From Sulfuritalea sp. (GTDB lineage Bacteria > Pseudomonadota > Gammaproteobacteria > Burkholderiales > Rhodocyclaceae), in NCBI GenBank assembly GCA_023229685.1, contig JALNYT010000004.1:1-64000 (forward strand): 64,000 nucleotides of DNA, in the 5' to 3' direction. The stretch's first letter is position 1. Every line of letters begins with the position of its first letter. The notes beneath the pieces were generated by a model, which saw only the letters and a list, made by a program, of their open reading frames with translations, was not told where the DNA came from and did not search any database. The translations under genes and the position numbers were made by a program. Positions 17,783 through 28,815 of this stretch are shown here, piece by piece.

Positions 17783-18073
17783 TCAGTGCGCGCAGCCGCA
17801 GCCACCGGCAGCTTCCACCTTCGCCGCGTCGCCGATTTTGCCGATTTTGACCTGCCAGACGTCGGGGCCGGATTCGAGGTAATCCCAGGTGAATTGGCCT
17901 TTCGATTCGGCCTGGAACTGGTAGTAGAGCGGCTTTGGATCGTGGTCGTTGACCAGTAGCAGCGCTTCGCCGGCGGCAAGCCCGTCGAAGGTGCCGAAAA
18001 TCAGCGGGTGACGCTCGCGCGGAGGGATGGTGCGAACATCGACGGTGGTTTTGAAGCTGTGTGTCGTGGTCAT
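17783..18073 (-). CDS. DUF2249-domain protein
   Basis: A 96-residue soluble protein with the DUF2249 pattern: VDVRTIPPRERHPLIFGTFDGL near 11-32, a LLLVNDHDPKPLYYQF strand-loop (about 38-53), and a histidine/cysteine-rich tail ending GGCGCAH. DUF2249 proteins often accompany denitrification, hemerythrin and NnrS genes, but their biochemistry is not settled. The tail cysteines could bind metal. It lies between the DUF59 and nnrS genes in the minus-strand run. Confidence 0.88.
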   Translation of the reverse strand: MTTTHSFKTTVDVRTIPPRERHPLIFGTFDGLAAGEALLLVNDHDPKPLYYQFQAESKGQFTWDYLESGPDVWQVKIGKIGDAAKVEAAGGCGCAH

Positions 18074-18138
18074 GGTCTTGCTCCTTGGTGACGCGGTTGA
18101 GAAACGGATCGGAAATCGGGATGCGTTGCTTTGCAGAG

Positions 18139-18489
18139 CTATTCGGGCTCCCAGCCGAAATGTTGTTTGCTCGCCTCATCCATCATCGATGGATTCCAGG
18201 GCGGCTCCCAGACCAGGCGGATGTCGGGCTCGATCGTGTCGGGCAGGATTTGTTTTAGCGCGGCATGGACATCGCCGACGATCATCTCGCCCATCGGGCA
18301 GGCCGGCGAGGTCATGGTCATCTCGATCACCAGGCTGTCGGGGGCGACCTCGACGCGATAGACCAGGCCCAGCGCGACGATGTTCATCCCGACCTCGGGG
18401 TCGATGACCTGGCGCAGGACGTCGCGCACCTGCTGCTCGTCGAGGGAGGGTTTGTCGGGTGCTGCGGAGGCGGCGGCTGCTGTCGTCAT
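18139..18489 (-). CDS. DUF59/MIP18-family iron-sulfur assembly factor (SufT-like)
   Basis: The 116-residue protein carries the MIP18 domain: VRDVLRQVIDPEVGMNIVALGLVY near 23-46 and MTSPACPMGEMI near 65-76, with the conserved cysteine of the PxCPM turn. Relatives (SufT, PaaD) help mature Fe-S proteins. It is the first gene of the minus-strand group and faces nsrR across two palindromes, as expected of an NO-inducible Fe-S repair operon. Start chosen at MTTAAAA; an upstream frame start would cover the first palindrome. Confidence 0.85.
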   Translation of the reverse strand: MTTAAAASAAPDKPSLDEQQVRDVLRQVIDPEVGMNIVALGLVYRVEVAPDSLVIEMTMTSPACPMGEMIVGDVHAALKQILPDTIEPDIRLVWEPPWNPSMMDEASKQHFGWEPE

Positions 18490-18499
18490 GGCTTTTTTA

Positions 18500-18522
18500 A
18501 AGCAGTAGAATAAATACAGCTT
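18500..18522. promoter_or_regulatory. Probable NsrR operator 1
   Basis: The sequence is AAGCAGTA-N7-TACAGCTT, a 23-bp imperfect palindrome with 7 of 8 bases pairing between arms. The length and layout match the known NsrR site (two 11-bp halves around one base). It lies 10 bp upstream of the DUF59 start codon, on the promoter side of the minus-strand operon. Confidence 0.75.
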
Positions 18523-18546
18523 CATCCTACCACCGCGTTTTTTGTA

Positions 18547-18569
18547 AAGCAATATTTTTTTTACTGCTT
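18547..18569. promoter_or_regulatory. Probable NsrR operator 2
   Basis: The sequence is AAGCAATA-N7-TACTGCTT, with the same 8-7-8 geometry as operator 1 and a centre-to-centre distance of 47 bp. It lies 20 bp before the nsrR ATG, suggesting autoregulation. The region between the two operators is T-rich, unlike the surrounding GC-rich DNA. Confidence 0.75.
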
Positions 18570-18589
18570 ATGGGCGTAAACTGCCGGAC

Positions 18590-19024
18590 ATGAAACTCAC
18601 CACCTTTTCCGACTACACCCTGCGCGTGCTGATGTTCCTCGCGCTGAACCGTGACCGGCTCGCCACCATTCCCGAGATCGCTGCCGCCTACGAGATTTCG
18701 GAGAACCACCTGATGAAGGTGGTGCATCAACTGGCGCGCTCGGGAGTCATCGAATCGGTCCGCGGCAAGGGTGGCGGCATCCGCCTGGCGCGCGAGCCGG
18801 AGGCCATCCGGCTGGGGCAGGTCGTGCGCGTCAGCGAAGGCGGCGCGCCGATTGTCGAATGCCTGTCCGGCGATGCCGGCACCTGCCGCATCGCACCGGC
18901 CTGCCGGCTCTCGGCGGTGCTGGTGCGCGCCTTCGACGCGCTTTACTCGACGCTGGACGAATACACGCTGGCGGATCTGGTGCGGGCGCCGCGCAGCTTG
19001 AAGGCGCTACTGGTACGCAGCTAA
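18590..19024 (+). CDS. nsrR: Rrf2-family NO-sensing repressor NsrR
   Basis: The 144-residue regulator starts MKLTTFSDYTLRVLMFLA, typical of NsrR, with a winged helix-turn-helix (about 24-60) and the wing GKGGGIRLAR. Three cysteines at 91, 99 and 105 (ECLSGDAGTC...AC) are the iron-sulfur ligands, and nitrosylation of the cluster releases DNA. It is divergent from the DUF59-DUF2249-nnrS-fpr-hemerythrin run with two palindromic sites between. Its stop overlaps that of fumC. Confidence 0.9.
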   Translation: MKLTTFSDYTLRVLMFLALNRDRLATIPEIAAAYEISENHLMKVVHQLARSGVIESVRGKGGGIRLAREPEAIRLGQVVRVSEGGAPIVECLSGDAGTCRIAPACRLSAVLVRAFDALYSTLDEYTLADLVRAPRSLKALLVRS

Positions 19025-20436
19025 CGCGGATCGCTGCGATCGCCGTCGCCGGCATGCACCATCGCGGCAGGCTTCACCCAGAGGTCGAACTCCTCCGCCG
19101 TGACATAACCCACGGCCAGCGCCGCTTCGCGCAGCGTGGTGCCGTCCCGGTGCGCCCGCTTGGCGATCTCCGCGGCACGGTCGTAGCCGATGTGCGGCGC
19201 CAGCGCCGTCACCAGCATCAGCGACCGCTTCAGCAGTTCGGCGATGCGCTCCCGGTTGGCTTCGATACCGCGTGCGCAGTGGGCCTCGAAGCTGGTCATG
19301 CCGTCGGCCAGCAGGCGCACGCTTTGCATGAAGTTGTGCGCGATCAGCGGCTTGTAGACGTTCAACTCGAAGTTGCCCGAGGCGCCGCCGATGCCGAGTG
19401 CAACGTCGTTGCCCATGACCTGGCAGCAGAGCATGGTCAGCGCCTCGCACTGGGTCGGGTTGACCTTGCCGGGCATGATCGAACTGCCCGGCTCGTTTTC
19501 CGGGATGCTGATTTCGCCGAGTCCCGAGCGCGGCCCCGAGGCCAGCCAGCGGATGTCGTTGGCGATCTTCATCAGCGCCACGGCGAGTGTCTTGAGGGCG
19601 CCATGGACGGCGACGAGACCGTCGTGGGTGGCCAGCGCGGCGAACTTGTTGGCGGCGCCGACCAGGGGCAGGCCGCTGCTGCGGGCGAGTTCCGCCGCGA
19701 CGCGGGCGCCGAATTCCGGGTGGGTATTGAGGCCGGTGCCGACCGCGGTGCCGCCGACGGCGAGCGGGTAGAGCGACGGCAGCACGGCATTGATGACCGC
19801 TTCGGCATGGTCGAGCTGGGCGACGTAGCCGGAGAATTCCTGGCCCAGCGTCAGCGGCGTCGCATCCTGCAAATGGGTGCGGCCGATCTTGACGATGGCC
19901 TCGAAAGCGGCGGACTTCTCCGCCAGCGTCGCGCGCAGCCGGGCCAGCGCCGGCAGCACCGCGCGGGTGATGCCGAGCGCGGCGGCCAGGTGCATGGCGG
20001 TAGGGAAGACGTCGTTGGACGACTGGCCGAGATTGACGTCGTCGTTGGGATGGACAGAGCGGCGCTCGCCGCGTTCGCCGCCGAGCAGTTCCGCAGCGCG
20101 GTTGGCCAGCACCTCGTTCAGGTTCATGTTGCTCTGCGTGCCGGAGCCGGTCTGCCAGACCGACAGCGGGAATTCCTGCGGGTGGCGGCCGGCCAGCACT
20201 TCCTCCGCGGCGGCGACGATCGCGGTCGCCTTGTCCCCGGGCAGCAGGCCAAGCTCGCGATTGACTCGGGCGCAGGCGGCCTTCACGGTAGCGAGCGCAA
20301 GCACGATTTCTTGCGGCATGCGTTCGGTGGATATGTCGAAGTGTTGCAGCGAACGCTGCGTCTGTGCCCCCCATAAGCGGTCGGCCGGCACCTCGATGCT
20401 GCCGAAGGAGTCGCGTTCCGTTCGCGTGGCGCTCAT
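19021..20436 (-). CDS. fumC: Class II fumarate hydratase
   Basis: FumC hydrates fumarate to malate in the TCA cycle without an iron-sulfur cluster. The 471-residue product shows TGSGTQSNMNLNEV (about 100-113), SSNDVFPTAMH (about 139-149), GRTHLQDATP and the superfamily signature GSSIMPGKVNPTQCE near 318-332. The start is MSATRTERDSFG; upstream in-frame codons lack conservation. It is divergent from acnA, and its 3' end overlaps the nsrR stop by 4 bp. Confidence 0.95.
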   Translation of the reverse strand: MSATRTERDSFGSIEVPADRLWGAQTQRSLQHFDISTERMPQEIVLALATVKAACARVNRELGLLPGDKATAIVAAAEEVLAGRHPQEFPLSVWQTGSGTQSNMNLNEVLANRAAELLGGERGERRSVHPNDDVNLGQSSNDVFPTAMHLAAALGITRAVLPALARLRATLAEKSAAFEAIVKIGRTHLQDATPLTLGQEFSGYVAQLDHAEAVINAVLPSLYPLAVGGTAVGTGLNTHPEFGARVAAELARSSGLPLVGAANKFAALATHDGLVAVHGALKTLAVALMKIANDIRWLASGPRSGLGEISIPENEPGSSIMPGKVNPTQCEALTMLCCQVMGNDVALGIGGASGNFELNVYKPLIAHNFMQSVRLLADGMTSFEAHCARGIEANRERIAELLKRSLMLVTALAPHIGYDRAAEIAKRAHRDGTTLREAALAVGYVTAEEFDLWVKPAAMVHAGDGDRSDPR

Positions 20437-20636
20437 GGGCTGCTCCGCCGCGTAAGAGGCACTACTCGGTATGTGGCCATGGCCATTCTCCTGCGTGGAT
20501 GACGCGCCCATCTTAGACGGAATCCCCGGGACGGCTCGTGGCGTGCGCATTTGCCTGTCGCTGGCGTCGAACCTGCGCTATTCTGGACTCATCCGCGGAT
20601 GCGTCGCATCGCGCGGAGAGAATTGCGGAGGCCACG

Positions 20637-23504
<2,868 letters not shown>

Positions 23505-23511
23505 CGGCCGG

Positions 23512-24381
23512 TCACTTCTCCAGGTGTTTGCGGATTGCCTGCAGCTCCCGCTTGCGCGCGCGGTCCGACTGGGGATAGGACATGCGCAGCCCTTTCAGCG
23601 CGTCGAGAATGATTTGCGAGATGATCAGGTGGGTGTTCTGCTTGTCGTCGGCCGGCACCGCATACCACGGCGAGTCAATCGTGCTGGTCGCGCCGAGGCA
23701 CGCCTCATAGGCCTCCTGGTATTGCGTCCAGGCTTTCCGCTGCTCGACATCGTCCATGCTGAACTTCCAGTTCTTGTCCGGCTCGTCGATGCGGCGAAGA
23801 AAGCGCTGGCGTTGCTCCTCCTTCGACAGATGCAGGAAGAACTTGATGATCCGGGTCCCTTTGTGGTGCAGGTGACGTTCCAGATCGGAGATTGACCGGT
23901 AGCGCTGCTGCCAGAAGTCCTTTGCCTCCAACGCCTCGGCCGGCAACCCTTCGCTGCGGAGAATCTCCGGCTGCACGCGGACGATCAGCACCTCTTCGTA
24001 GTAGGAGCGATTGAAGATGCCGATCTGGCCCCGTTCGGGCAGACAGCGGGTGGTCCGCCAGAGGAAATCATGCGCCAGTTCCGCAGTGCTCGGATGCTTG
24101 AAGCTGACTACCTGGCAGCCTTGCGGATTGACGCCGGACATCACGTGCTTGATGGCGCTGTCCTTGCCGGCTGCGTCCATCGCCTGAAAGATCAACAGCA
24201 GGGAATGGCTGTTGTTGGCGTACAGCAGGCTCTGTTGCACACTCAGTTCGGCAATGTACTCCTCGATCAGCGCCCGATAGTGCTTGTGCGATCTGTACAG
24301 CGGCTTGATAGTGGTCGGGCGCAACGCGAGTTCGACTTTCTCACCCTCCGCAACGCGAAAGCCCTCGCAATCAGTTTTCAT
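23512..24381 (-). CDS. ppk2: PPK2-family polyphosphate kinase
   Basis: The 289-residue protein belongs to PPK2, which moves phosphate between polyphosphate and nucleotides. It has a Walker A-like AMDAAGKDSAIKH (about 68-80), the lid segment FNRSYYEEVLIVRV with catalytic basic residues, and the C-terminal WKFSMDDVEQRKAW. Whether it makes polyphosphate or recharges ADP/AMP cannot be decided by eye. It is the third gene of the run DUF1566 - H+-ATPase - PPK2, starting 20 bp after the ATPase stop. That context suggests energy rescue in stress. Confidence 0.92.
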   Translation of the reverse strand: MKTDCEGFRVAEGEKVELALRPTTIKPLYRSHKHYRALIEEYIAELSVQQSLLYANNSHSLLLIFQAMDAAGKDSAIKHVMSGVNPQGCQVVSFKHPSTAELAHDFLWRTTRCLPERGQIGIFNRSYYEEVLIVRVQPEILRSEGLPAEALEAKDFWQQRYRSISDLERHLHHKGTRIIKFFLHLSKEEQRQRFLRRIDEPDKNWKFSMDDVEQRKAWTQYQEAYEACLGATSTIDSPWYAVPADDKQNTHLIISQIILDALKGLRMSYPQSDRARKRELQAIRKHLEK

Positions 24382-24401
24382 TTTGATACCTCCGATAGTA
24401 C

Positions 24402-26903
24402 TCACGATGTCCTCGACACGTTGGATACCGCAGCAGGAACACGCCATCTGATCATCGCCACCTTCACGACGTCGTTCACGACCAGGCACGAGATCATGGC
24501 ATAGCCAAGAAGCGCCAGTGCCTGCCACCAGGGCAACGGCGTAAGTCCCGCAAGACCCGCGAACGTCAGCGCAGTCCCGATTAAGGTTTCCGCCACCACG
24601 GCCGCCACGACCATGTTGCTGGGCCGCGTGGACCAGAACCAGCGGCGCTCCCGCGCCGACACGATGGAGAACGCCGCAAAGTAGAGCAGCGTCAGGAAGC
24701 TGAAGGTGTACAGGGCGTTGTCGCTGGTCGCCAGTCCCCAACGCGACCAGCCGATCCACAGGGCGAGGAGCGCTTCTGCGACCATCAAGGCGCCCAGCAC
24801 CACAGCGACGGTGATGAGGTAGCCGATGTTCCACGTTTCCGGCTTCCTGGACGGCTGCACCCGGTCGGTGGCAAGCGAGATCTTGGCGAAGTCGGTCAGG
24901 AACACCAGCAGCAGCATCGCGAAGCCGGAGATGACGAACTTGTCGGTGATGACGAACGCGATGGCGACGAAGGCCGTCTTCAGAATCGTCCGGCTGATCT
25001 TGTTGATGATGTAGGTCAGGATGCGCTGGTAGATCGTCCGCCCCTGCTCGACCAGGGCCACGATATTCGCCAGCCCGGGTTCGGTCAGGACGACACTCGC
25101 GGCGCCTTTGGCCACGTCGGTCGCGGTGCTGACGGCGATGCCCACTTCGGCCTGCCGCAGCGCCGGCGCATCGTTGACGCCGTCGCCCGTCATGCCGGTC
25201 ACATGTCCCGCGGCCTGCAGGTGCTGCACGACGATGTATTTGTCTTCCGGATAGACTTCGGCGAGCCCGTCGGCGCCCACCAGCAAGTCGGTCGCTTCAT
25301 TGCCAGCCGCAGCGCCTGCGGCCTTCGCCTTGAGGTCGGCCATGCGCTGGATGTTGGGCAAACCGACTTCGCGCGCGATTTCACTGGCGACCGCCACTGC
25401 GTCGCCGGTGAGCATCTTCACCGGCACGCCGAGGTCGTGGAGTGCTGCAATGAGTTGTTTGGCATCGGGTCGCGGCGGATCGTATAGGGTCACCAGCCCG
25501 ATCAAAGTGAGCGCGCCCATCTCGGGGCCGTGCGCTACGGCGAGCGTCCGGTATCCTTTCAATGCCGCCTCGCTGACCCTCGCCTCCAGCGCCTCTATCG
25601 CCGGCGGCTGCAGCCCGCAAGCTTCGGCGATGGTTTCCACGGCGCCCTTCATCACCCGTAGCCGCTGTCCGCTTTGCTCGGCCACGGCTTCGGTCCGTCG
25701 GGTTTTGGCATCGAACGGCGCGAAGGAGACGGGCGTCACCGCCGGCCTGCCGTCGAAGACATGACGGTCCGTTGCTGCGGCCAGGAACGCAAGGTCGATC
25801 GGATCCTGGTCGGCTTCCTTCGATGCGAGTGCACCGGCGAACAGCACATCGGCTTCCGTCGATTGCTCCAGCGGGATCACGCCGGTTACGGCCAACTGGT
25901 TCATGGTGATCGTGCCGGTCTTGTCCACGCAGAGCACGTCCATCGTTGCCGCGTCCTCCGCGGCGCTAAGGCGGGTGACCAGCACGCCGCGCTTTGCCAG
26001 TTCCTTAGAGCCGACAGCCATGCTGACCGTGAACATGACGGGGAGGGAGAGCGGTATCGCGCTCATCAAGAGGATCAGCATGAGCGGGACCATCTCGAGG
26101 AGCGGCGTACCGCGCATTAGGGACATGACGACCACCATGACGAGCAGCGCGCCGACGACGAGAAACAGCCAGCGCACTATCCTGGCGACCACGACATCGA
26201 TGTGGAGCTTCGGTCGCGCCTCCTGCACGAGTTCCGTGGTGCGGCCGAAGTAGGTCTGCGCCCCGGTCAGCATTACCACGCCGTTGCCTTCCCCGCGGCG
26301 GACCAGCGAGCCCGACGAGAGCACTGCGGCGGGGGCCTTGTCAGCGTCCTTCGACTCGCCGGTGAGCGCGGACTGGTCAATGCTCAGCGTACCGGTAATG
26401 AGCTTTACGTCGGCCGGAATGATGTCGCCGGGGCGCACGCGGATGATGTCGCCGGGGACCAGTTCCCGCGCTGGAACGACTTGCCAGGTCGCCTCGCGCA
26501 GGACGCGCGCGCTGACCTGCAACCGCCGTCGCAGGGTTTCGACGACGCCGGCGGCCCGGCGCTCCTGCATGAAGCTCACTACGGCATTGATCACCAGCAG
26601 TGCACTCACCACAACGAGGTCCGAGTATTTTCCGAGCACGGCCGACAGCACCATGATCAGTTCGAGCATCCACGCCGATACGCCCCAGAACTTGCCGAGA
26701 AACATGAGCAATGGGTGGTCCTTGCGTTCGGCGACTTCGTTGTATCCGTGCTCCTTGCGCCGGACGTCAACCTCGGCGCGCGTCAGGCCGGCTTCGGCAT
26801 TCACGCGCAGCGATGCGAGCGTGTCGGGAACCGATGCGGTGGCAATGTCAGGTTCTTTGGTACCTGTATGCGTGACGGGCGCGGCTTCAGTCGCGGATTT
26901 CAT
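24402..26903 (-). CDS. Plasma-membrane-type proton-efflux P-type ATPase (P3A)
   Basis: An 833-residue P-type ATPase with the P3A layout: cation-ATPase N-terminal domain, the actuator TGES motif in SALTGESKDAD (about 185), PLSLPVM in helix 4, the phosphorylation site CVDKTGT (about 330-340), the TGD motif in MLTGDAVAV and GMTGDGVNDAPAL. Lack of heavy-metal domains and similarity to PMA1-like pumps point to H+ export. AAAAGGCCACA precedes the ATG at 26903. This start lies inside the end of the DUF1566 gene (17-bp overlap), so the genes are probably coupled. Confidence 0.9.
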   Translation of the reverse strand: MKSATEAAPVTHTGTKEPDIATASVPDTLASLRVNAEAGLTRAEVDVRRKEHGYNEVAERKDHPLLMFLGKFWGVSAWMLELIMVLSAVLGKYSDLVVVSALLVINAVVSFMQERRAAGVVETLRRRLQVSARVLREATWQVVPARELVPGDIIRVRPGDIIPADVKLITGTLSIDQSALTGESKDADKAPAAVLSSGSLVRRGEGNGVVMLTGAQTYFGRTTELVQEARPKLHIDVVVARIVRWLFLVVGALLVMVVVMSLMRGTPLLEMVPLMLILLMSAIPLSLPVMFTVSMAVGSKELAKRGVLVTRLSAAEDAATMDVLCVDKTGTITMNQLAVTGVIPLEQSTEADVLFAGALASKEADQDPIDLAFLAAATDRHVFDGRPAVTPVSFAPFDAKTRRTEAVAEQSGQRLRVMKGAVETIAEACGLQPPAIEALEARVSEAALKGYRTLAVAHGPEMGALTLIGLVTLYDPPRPDAKQLIAALHDLGVPVKMLTGDAVAVASEIAREVGLPNIQRMADLKAKAAGAAAGNEATDLLVGADGLAEVYPEDKYIVVQHLQAAGHVTGMTGDGVNDAPALRQAEVGIAVSTATDVAKGAASVVLTEPGLANIVALVEQGRTIYQRILTYIINKISRTILKTAFVAIAFVITDKFVISGFAMLLLVFLTDFAKISLATDRVQPSRKPETWNIGYLITVAVVLGALMVAEALLALWIGWSRWGLATSDNALYTFSFLTLLYFAAFSIVSARERRWFWSTRPSNMVVAAVVAETLIGTALTFAGLAGLTPLPWWQALALLGYAMISCLVVNDVVKVAMIRWRVPAAVSNVSRTS

Positions 26904-28044
26904 TGTGGCCTTTTGCACTGTGACATTCCAACGGGACACCGACTGGTTTGATGCAGAATACTGGTGCAGGCTCGGGCTCGACCCCGGCTTGGGCGGAGCA
27001 ACTTATCGGTACTTCGCCGATCTCCGCCTGACGGTCTGCGGTGCTTGCCACCGCCCATACCGAAAATTCTGCGAACCGCTTTTGTCCGACACCGGTCGCG
27101 CCCTTGTTCAGATACAGGGCCCAGGCCCAATCGGGCTCGAACAGGCTGGTGGTAGACGACCAGTAGACTTCCTGGATGTCGGCGAAAGGGTGCCCCGACG
27201 GCAAGGCCGGGCTGTGAGCGGCGCAATCCACCAGCGCTTCCAGCTCGTTGATGGTGGGTAGCCGCCAGGGATGTCCGGCGCCGTCCTGGTTCAGTTCCGC
27301 CACCGCTGCCAATGCCTCGCGCCAGACTACCGGTTGCGGTGTGAGGTTCGCGCCGCGGCGCCAGAGCAGGCCGGTGAGGCGATCGAGGACGCCGGCGGGA
27401 AAAATTTCGAAGCGTGGTTCAGGCCACGGGGCGCCATAACGCGACTCGCCGTCCTGGCCGGAGCCGCTGCACGAGATGGCTTTGCCGGCGGCATCAAAGC
27501 ACAGATATTGGCCCGTGCGCGGAATCACCCCCAGACCTTCGCCGCGCACCGGCCACAGCATGAAGGATTGATCCTTGCCGCCGTAAAACATGCGTCCGCC
27601 ATCGAGCGCCACGTACCAGGCATGCGCCGGGCTGATGGCTGCCGTCGTCGCGGTCCAGTACCAGCCGCTGAACACATTGAGGAAGGGGTGCCGCTCCGGC
27701 AGCGCAGGCAATTTGTTTTGCAGGCTGAGCAAACTGCGCAATTCGCGGCGGTTGGGCAGGCGCCAATCGTGCTGGCCGAAGCGCCGTTCGCGGTTCATGG
27801 TGGCGACGAAATCCAGTGCTTCCTGCCACGTCAGCGGAAACTCCGCCAGATTGGCATTGCGACACCAGAGAAGGCCTGTCAGGCGATCCACGACCTCGTC
27901 ATCGTGCAACTCGAATCGCGGTTCCGGCCAGGACATGCCGACGGAAAACGCCGCGTCCTGGCCGGAACCCCGGCACGGCACTTCGCGTCCGTCGTCGGCG
28001 TGGCAGGTGCGTTGGCCGGTATGCAGATAATGGTGAGAGGTCAT
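26887..28044 (-). CDS. DUF1566 (Lcl C-terminal-like) protein with two tandem domains
   Basis: The 385-residue protein holds two copies of a roughly 150-residue unit. Each unit opens with a GQ-C-D-x-G-x-x-x-CxGSGQD segment, then WPEPRFE, a VxDRLTGLLWxRxAN core, WREAL/WQEAL, a WRLPxxxEL motif and a final F-x-x-WAV/WPV strand. The second copy starts near residue 176. No signal peptide is evident. Related domains occur in surface or lectin-like proteins, but the function here is unknown. It heads the operon with the proton pump and PPK2, with GGAGCAAC before the ATG. Confidence 0.8.
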   Translation of the reverse strand: MTSHHYLHTGQRTCHADDGREVPCRGSGQDAAFSVGMSWPEPRFELHDDEVVDRLTGLLWCRNANLAEFPLTWQEALDFVATMNRERRFGQHDWRLPNRRELRSLLSLQNKLPALPERHPFLNVFSGWYWTATTAAISPAHAWYVALDGGRMFYGGKDQSFMLWPVRGEGLGVIPRTGQYLCFDAAGKAISCSGSGQDGESRYGAPWPEPRFEIFPAGVLDRLTGLLWRRGANLTPQPVVWREALAAVAELNQDGAGHPWRLPTINELEALVDCAAHSPALPSGHPFADIQEVYWSSTTSLFEPDWAWALYLNKGATGVGQKRFAEFSVWAVASTADRQAEIGEVPISCSAQAGVEPEPAPVFCIKPVGVPLECHSAKGHNEIRD

Positions 28045-28079
28045 GTTGCTCCAGTCTTGCGCGAGGGTATCCGCATGGC

Positions 28080-28119
28080 CGCACAAGGCTCTGTGCGTCA
28101 TCGCACAAAACCTTGTGCG
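28080..28119. promoter_or_regulatory. Palindromic operator cluster, stress-island box (site 1)
   Basis: The sequence contains CGCACA-N6-TGTGCG-N4-CGCACA-N6-TGTGCG, that is four alternating half-sites. The central perfect palindrome TGTGCG-N4-CGCACA (28092-28107) matches boxes upstream of four other transcription units between 33 and 43 kb. It lies 36 bp upstream of the DUF1566 start. The cognate regulator is unknown. Confidence 0.7.
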
Positions 28120-28184
28120 TGGATGGCGACGATCGAGCCATCGTCCACCAGTTTCCGGCGCGAAACTGAATCTGCCGGATCTGG

Positions 28185-28200
28185 TGTGCGACAACGTACA
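28185..28200. promoter_or_regulatory. Stress-island box (site 2)
   Basis: TGTGCG-ACAA-CGTACA, five of six bases pairing between the arms. It lies 94 bp upstream of the 24-residue protein start. The following AGAGCCGG resembles the AGCGACCGG that follows the box at 36927, supporting homology between the promoters. Confidence 0.65.
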
Positions 28201-28293
28201 GAGCCGGCGCGCCGGGCCGCGTAGTGTCGGCTCTGTGATTGGTGTCGCTCTTTGCATGCGGTCCGGTCACTTAACTCAACCGGAGACAATCTC

Positions 28294-28368
28294 ATGAACA
28301 GCATCATTTACATCATCGGCCTGGTCGTCGTCGTCATGGTAGCCATGTCGCTCCTCGGCCTTCGCTAA
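28294..28368 (+). CDS. 24-residue single-helix membrane peptide
   Basis: This short frame encodes MNSIIYIIGLVVVVMVAMSL and four more residues (LGLR), one hydrophobic helix with a basic end. A clear ribosome-binding site (CCGGAGACAATCTC) precedes the ATG. Small proteins with this MNSIIYI-GLVV pattern recur beside stress genes in betaproteobacteria. It lies downstream of the palindromic boxes and is divergent from the DUF1566-ATPase-PPK2 operon. Its function is unknown; it could tune a membrane complex such as the neighbouring proton pump. Confidence 0.75.
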   Translation: MNSIIYIIGLVVVVMVAMSLLGLR

Positions 28369-28482
28369 AGAGCCCAGGACCATGGCAGAGGTTTGGCAGC
28401 CGACTCCCGCTTCAAAACGAGGGAACGCTGCCGCCGCTGACCGAATTCGGCCAATTTAGGACAATTACATTAGGAGAATTTA

Positions 28483-28779
28483 ATGGACACCAAGACCCTG
28501 ACACACGCTGCAGTGAACGATCAGACCGGATGGAAAACCGAGGAATACCACGGCAAGCAAATGCATGTCTGCGCGGAGCCGCGCGCTCCTGAAAACGCAG
28601 AGCTTGCCGGCCATGGGCAGCAATGGACCTTCACGGTAAAGATTGGCGATAGCGGCACTGGCCCGATGGACGACAAAGGCGCCAGCGCCAAGTCGGATCC
28701 GGAGTTTTTCTATTCCACGCAAGCCGTCGCGGAAGACATGGGTTTCCTCAGGGGCCGAGAGTTGGTCGACGCAACCTGA
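28483..28779 (+). CDS. 98-residue hypothetical protein
   Basis: An acidic, soluble protein of unknown function starting MDTKTLTHAAVNDQTGWKTE. It has a beta-rich centre (KQMHVCAEPRA..., QQWTFTVKIGD) and a C-terminal helix (STQAVAEDMGFLRGRELVD). TTAGGAGAATTTA gives a strong ribosome-binding site. It lies between the 24-residue peptide and a RibD-like gene, all on the plus strand, suggesting a small stress operon. The family was not recognised beyond resemblance to small proteins in similar gene neighbourhoods. Confidence 0.75.
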   Translation: MDTKTLTHAAVNDQTGWKTEEYHGKQMHVCAEPRAPENAELAGHGQQWTFTVKIGDSGTGPMDDKGASAKSDPEFFYSTQAVAEDMGFLRGRELVDAT

Positions 28780-28815
28780 TCGCTTTCCTCCGACGACGCT
28801 TTGGCCCCGAAGCCC

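Noticed and set aside
28092..28107. Stress-island box considered as an Fnr/Dnr site
   Set aside because: Fnr-type sites read TTGAT-N4-ATCAA; the half-site here is TGTGCG, so only the N4 spacing is shared.
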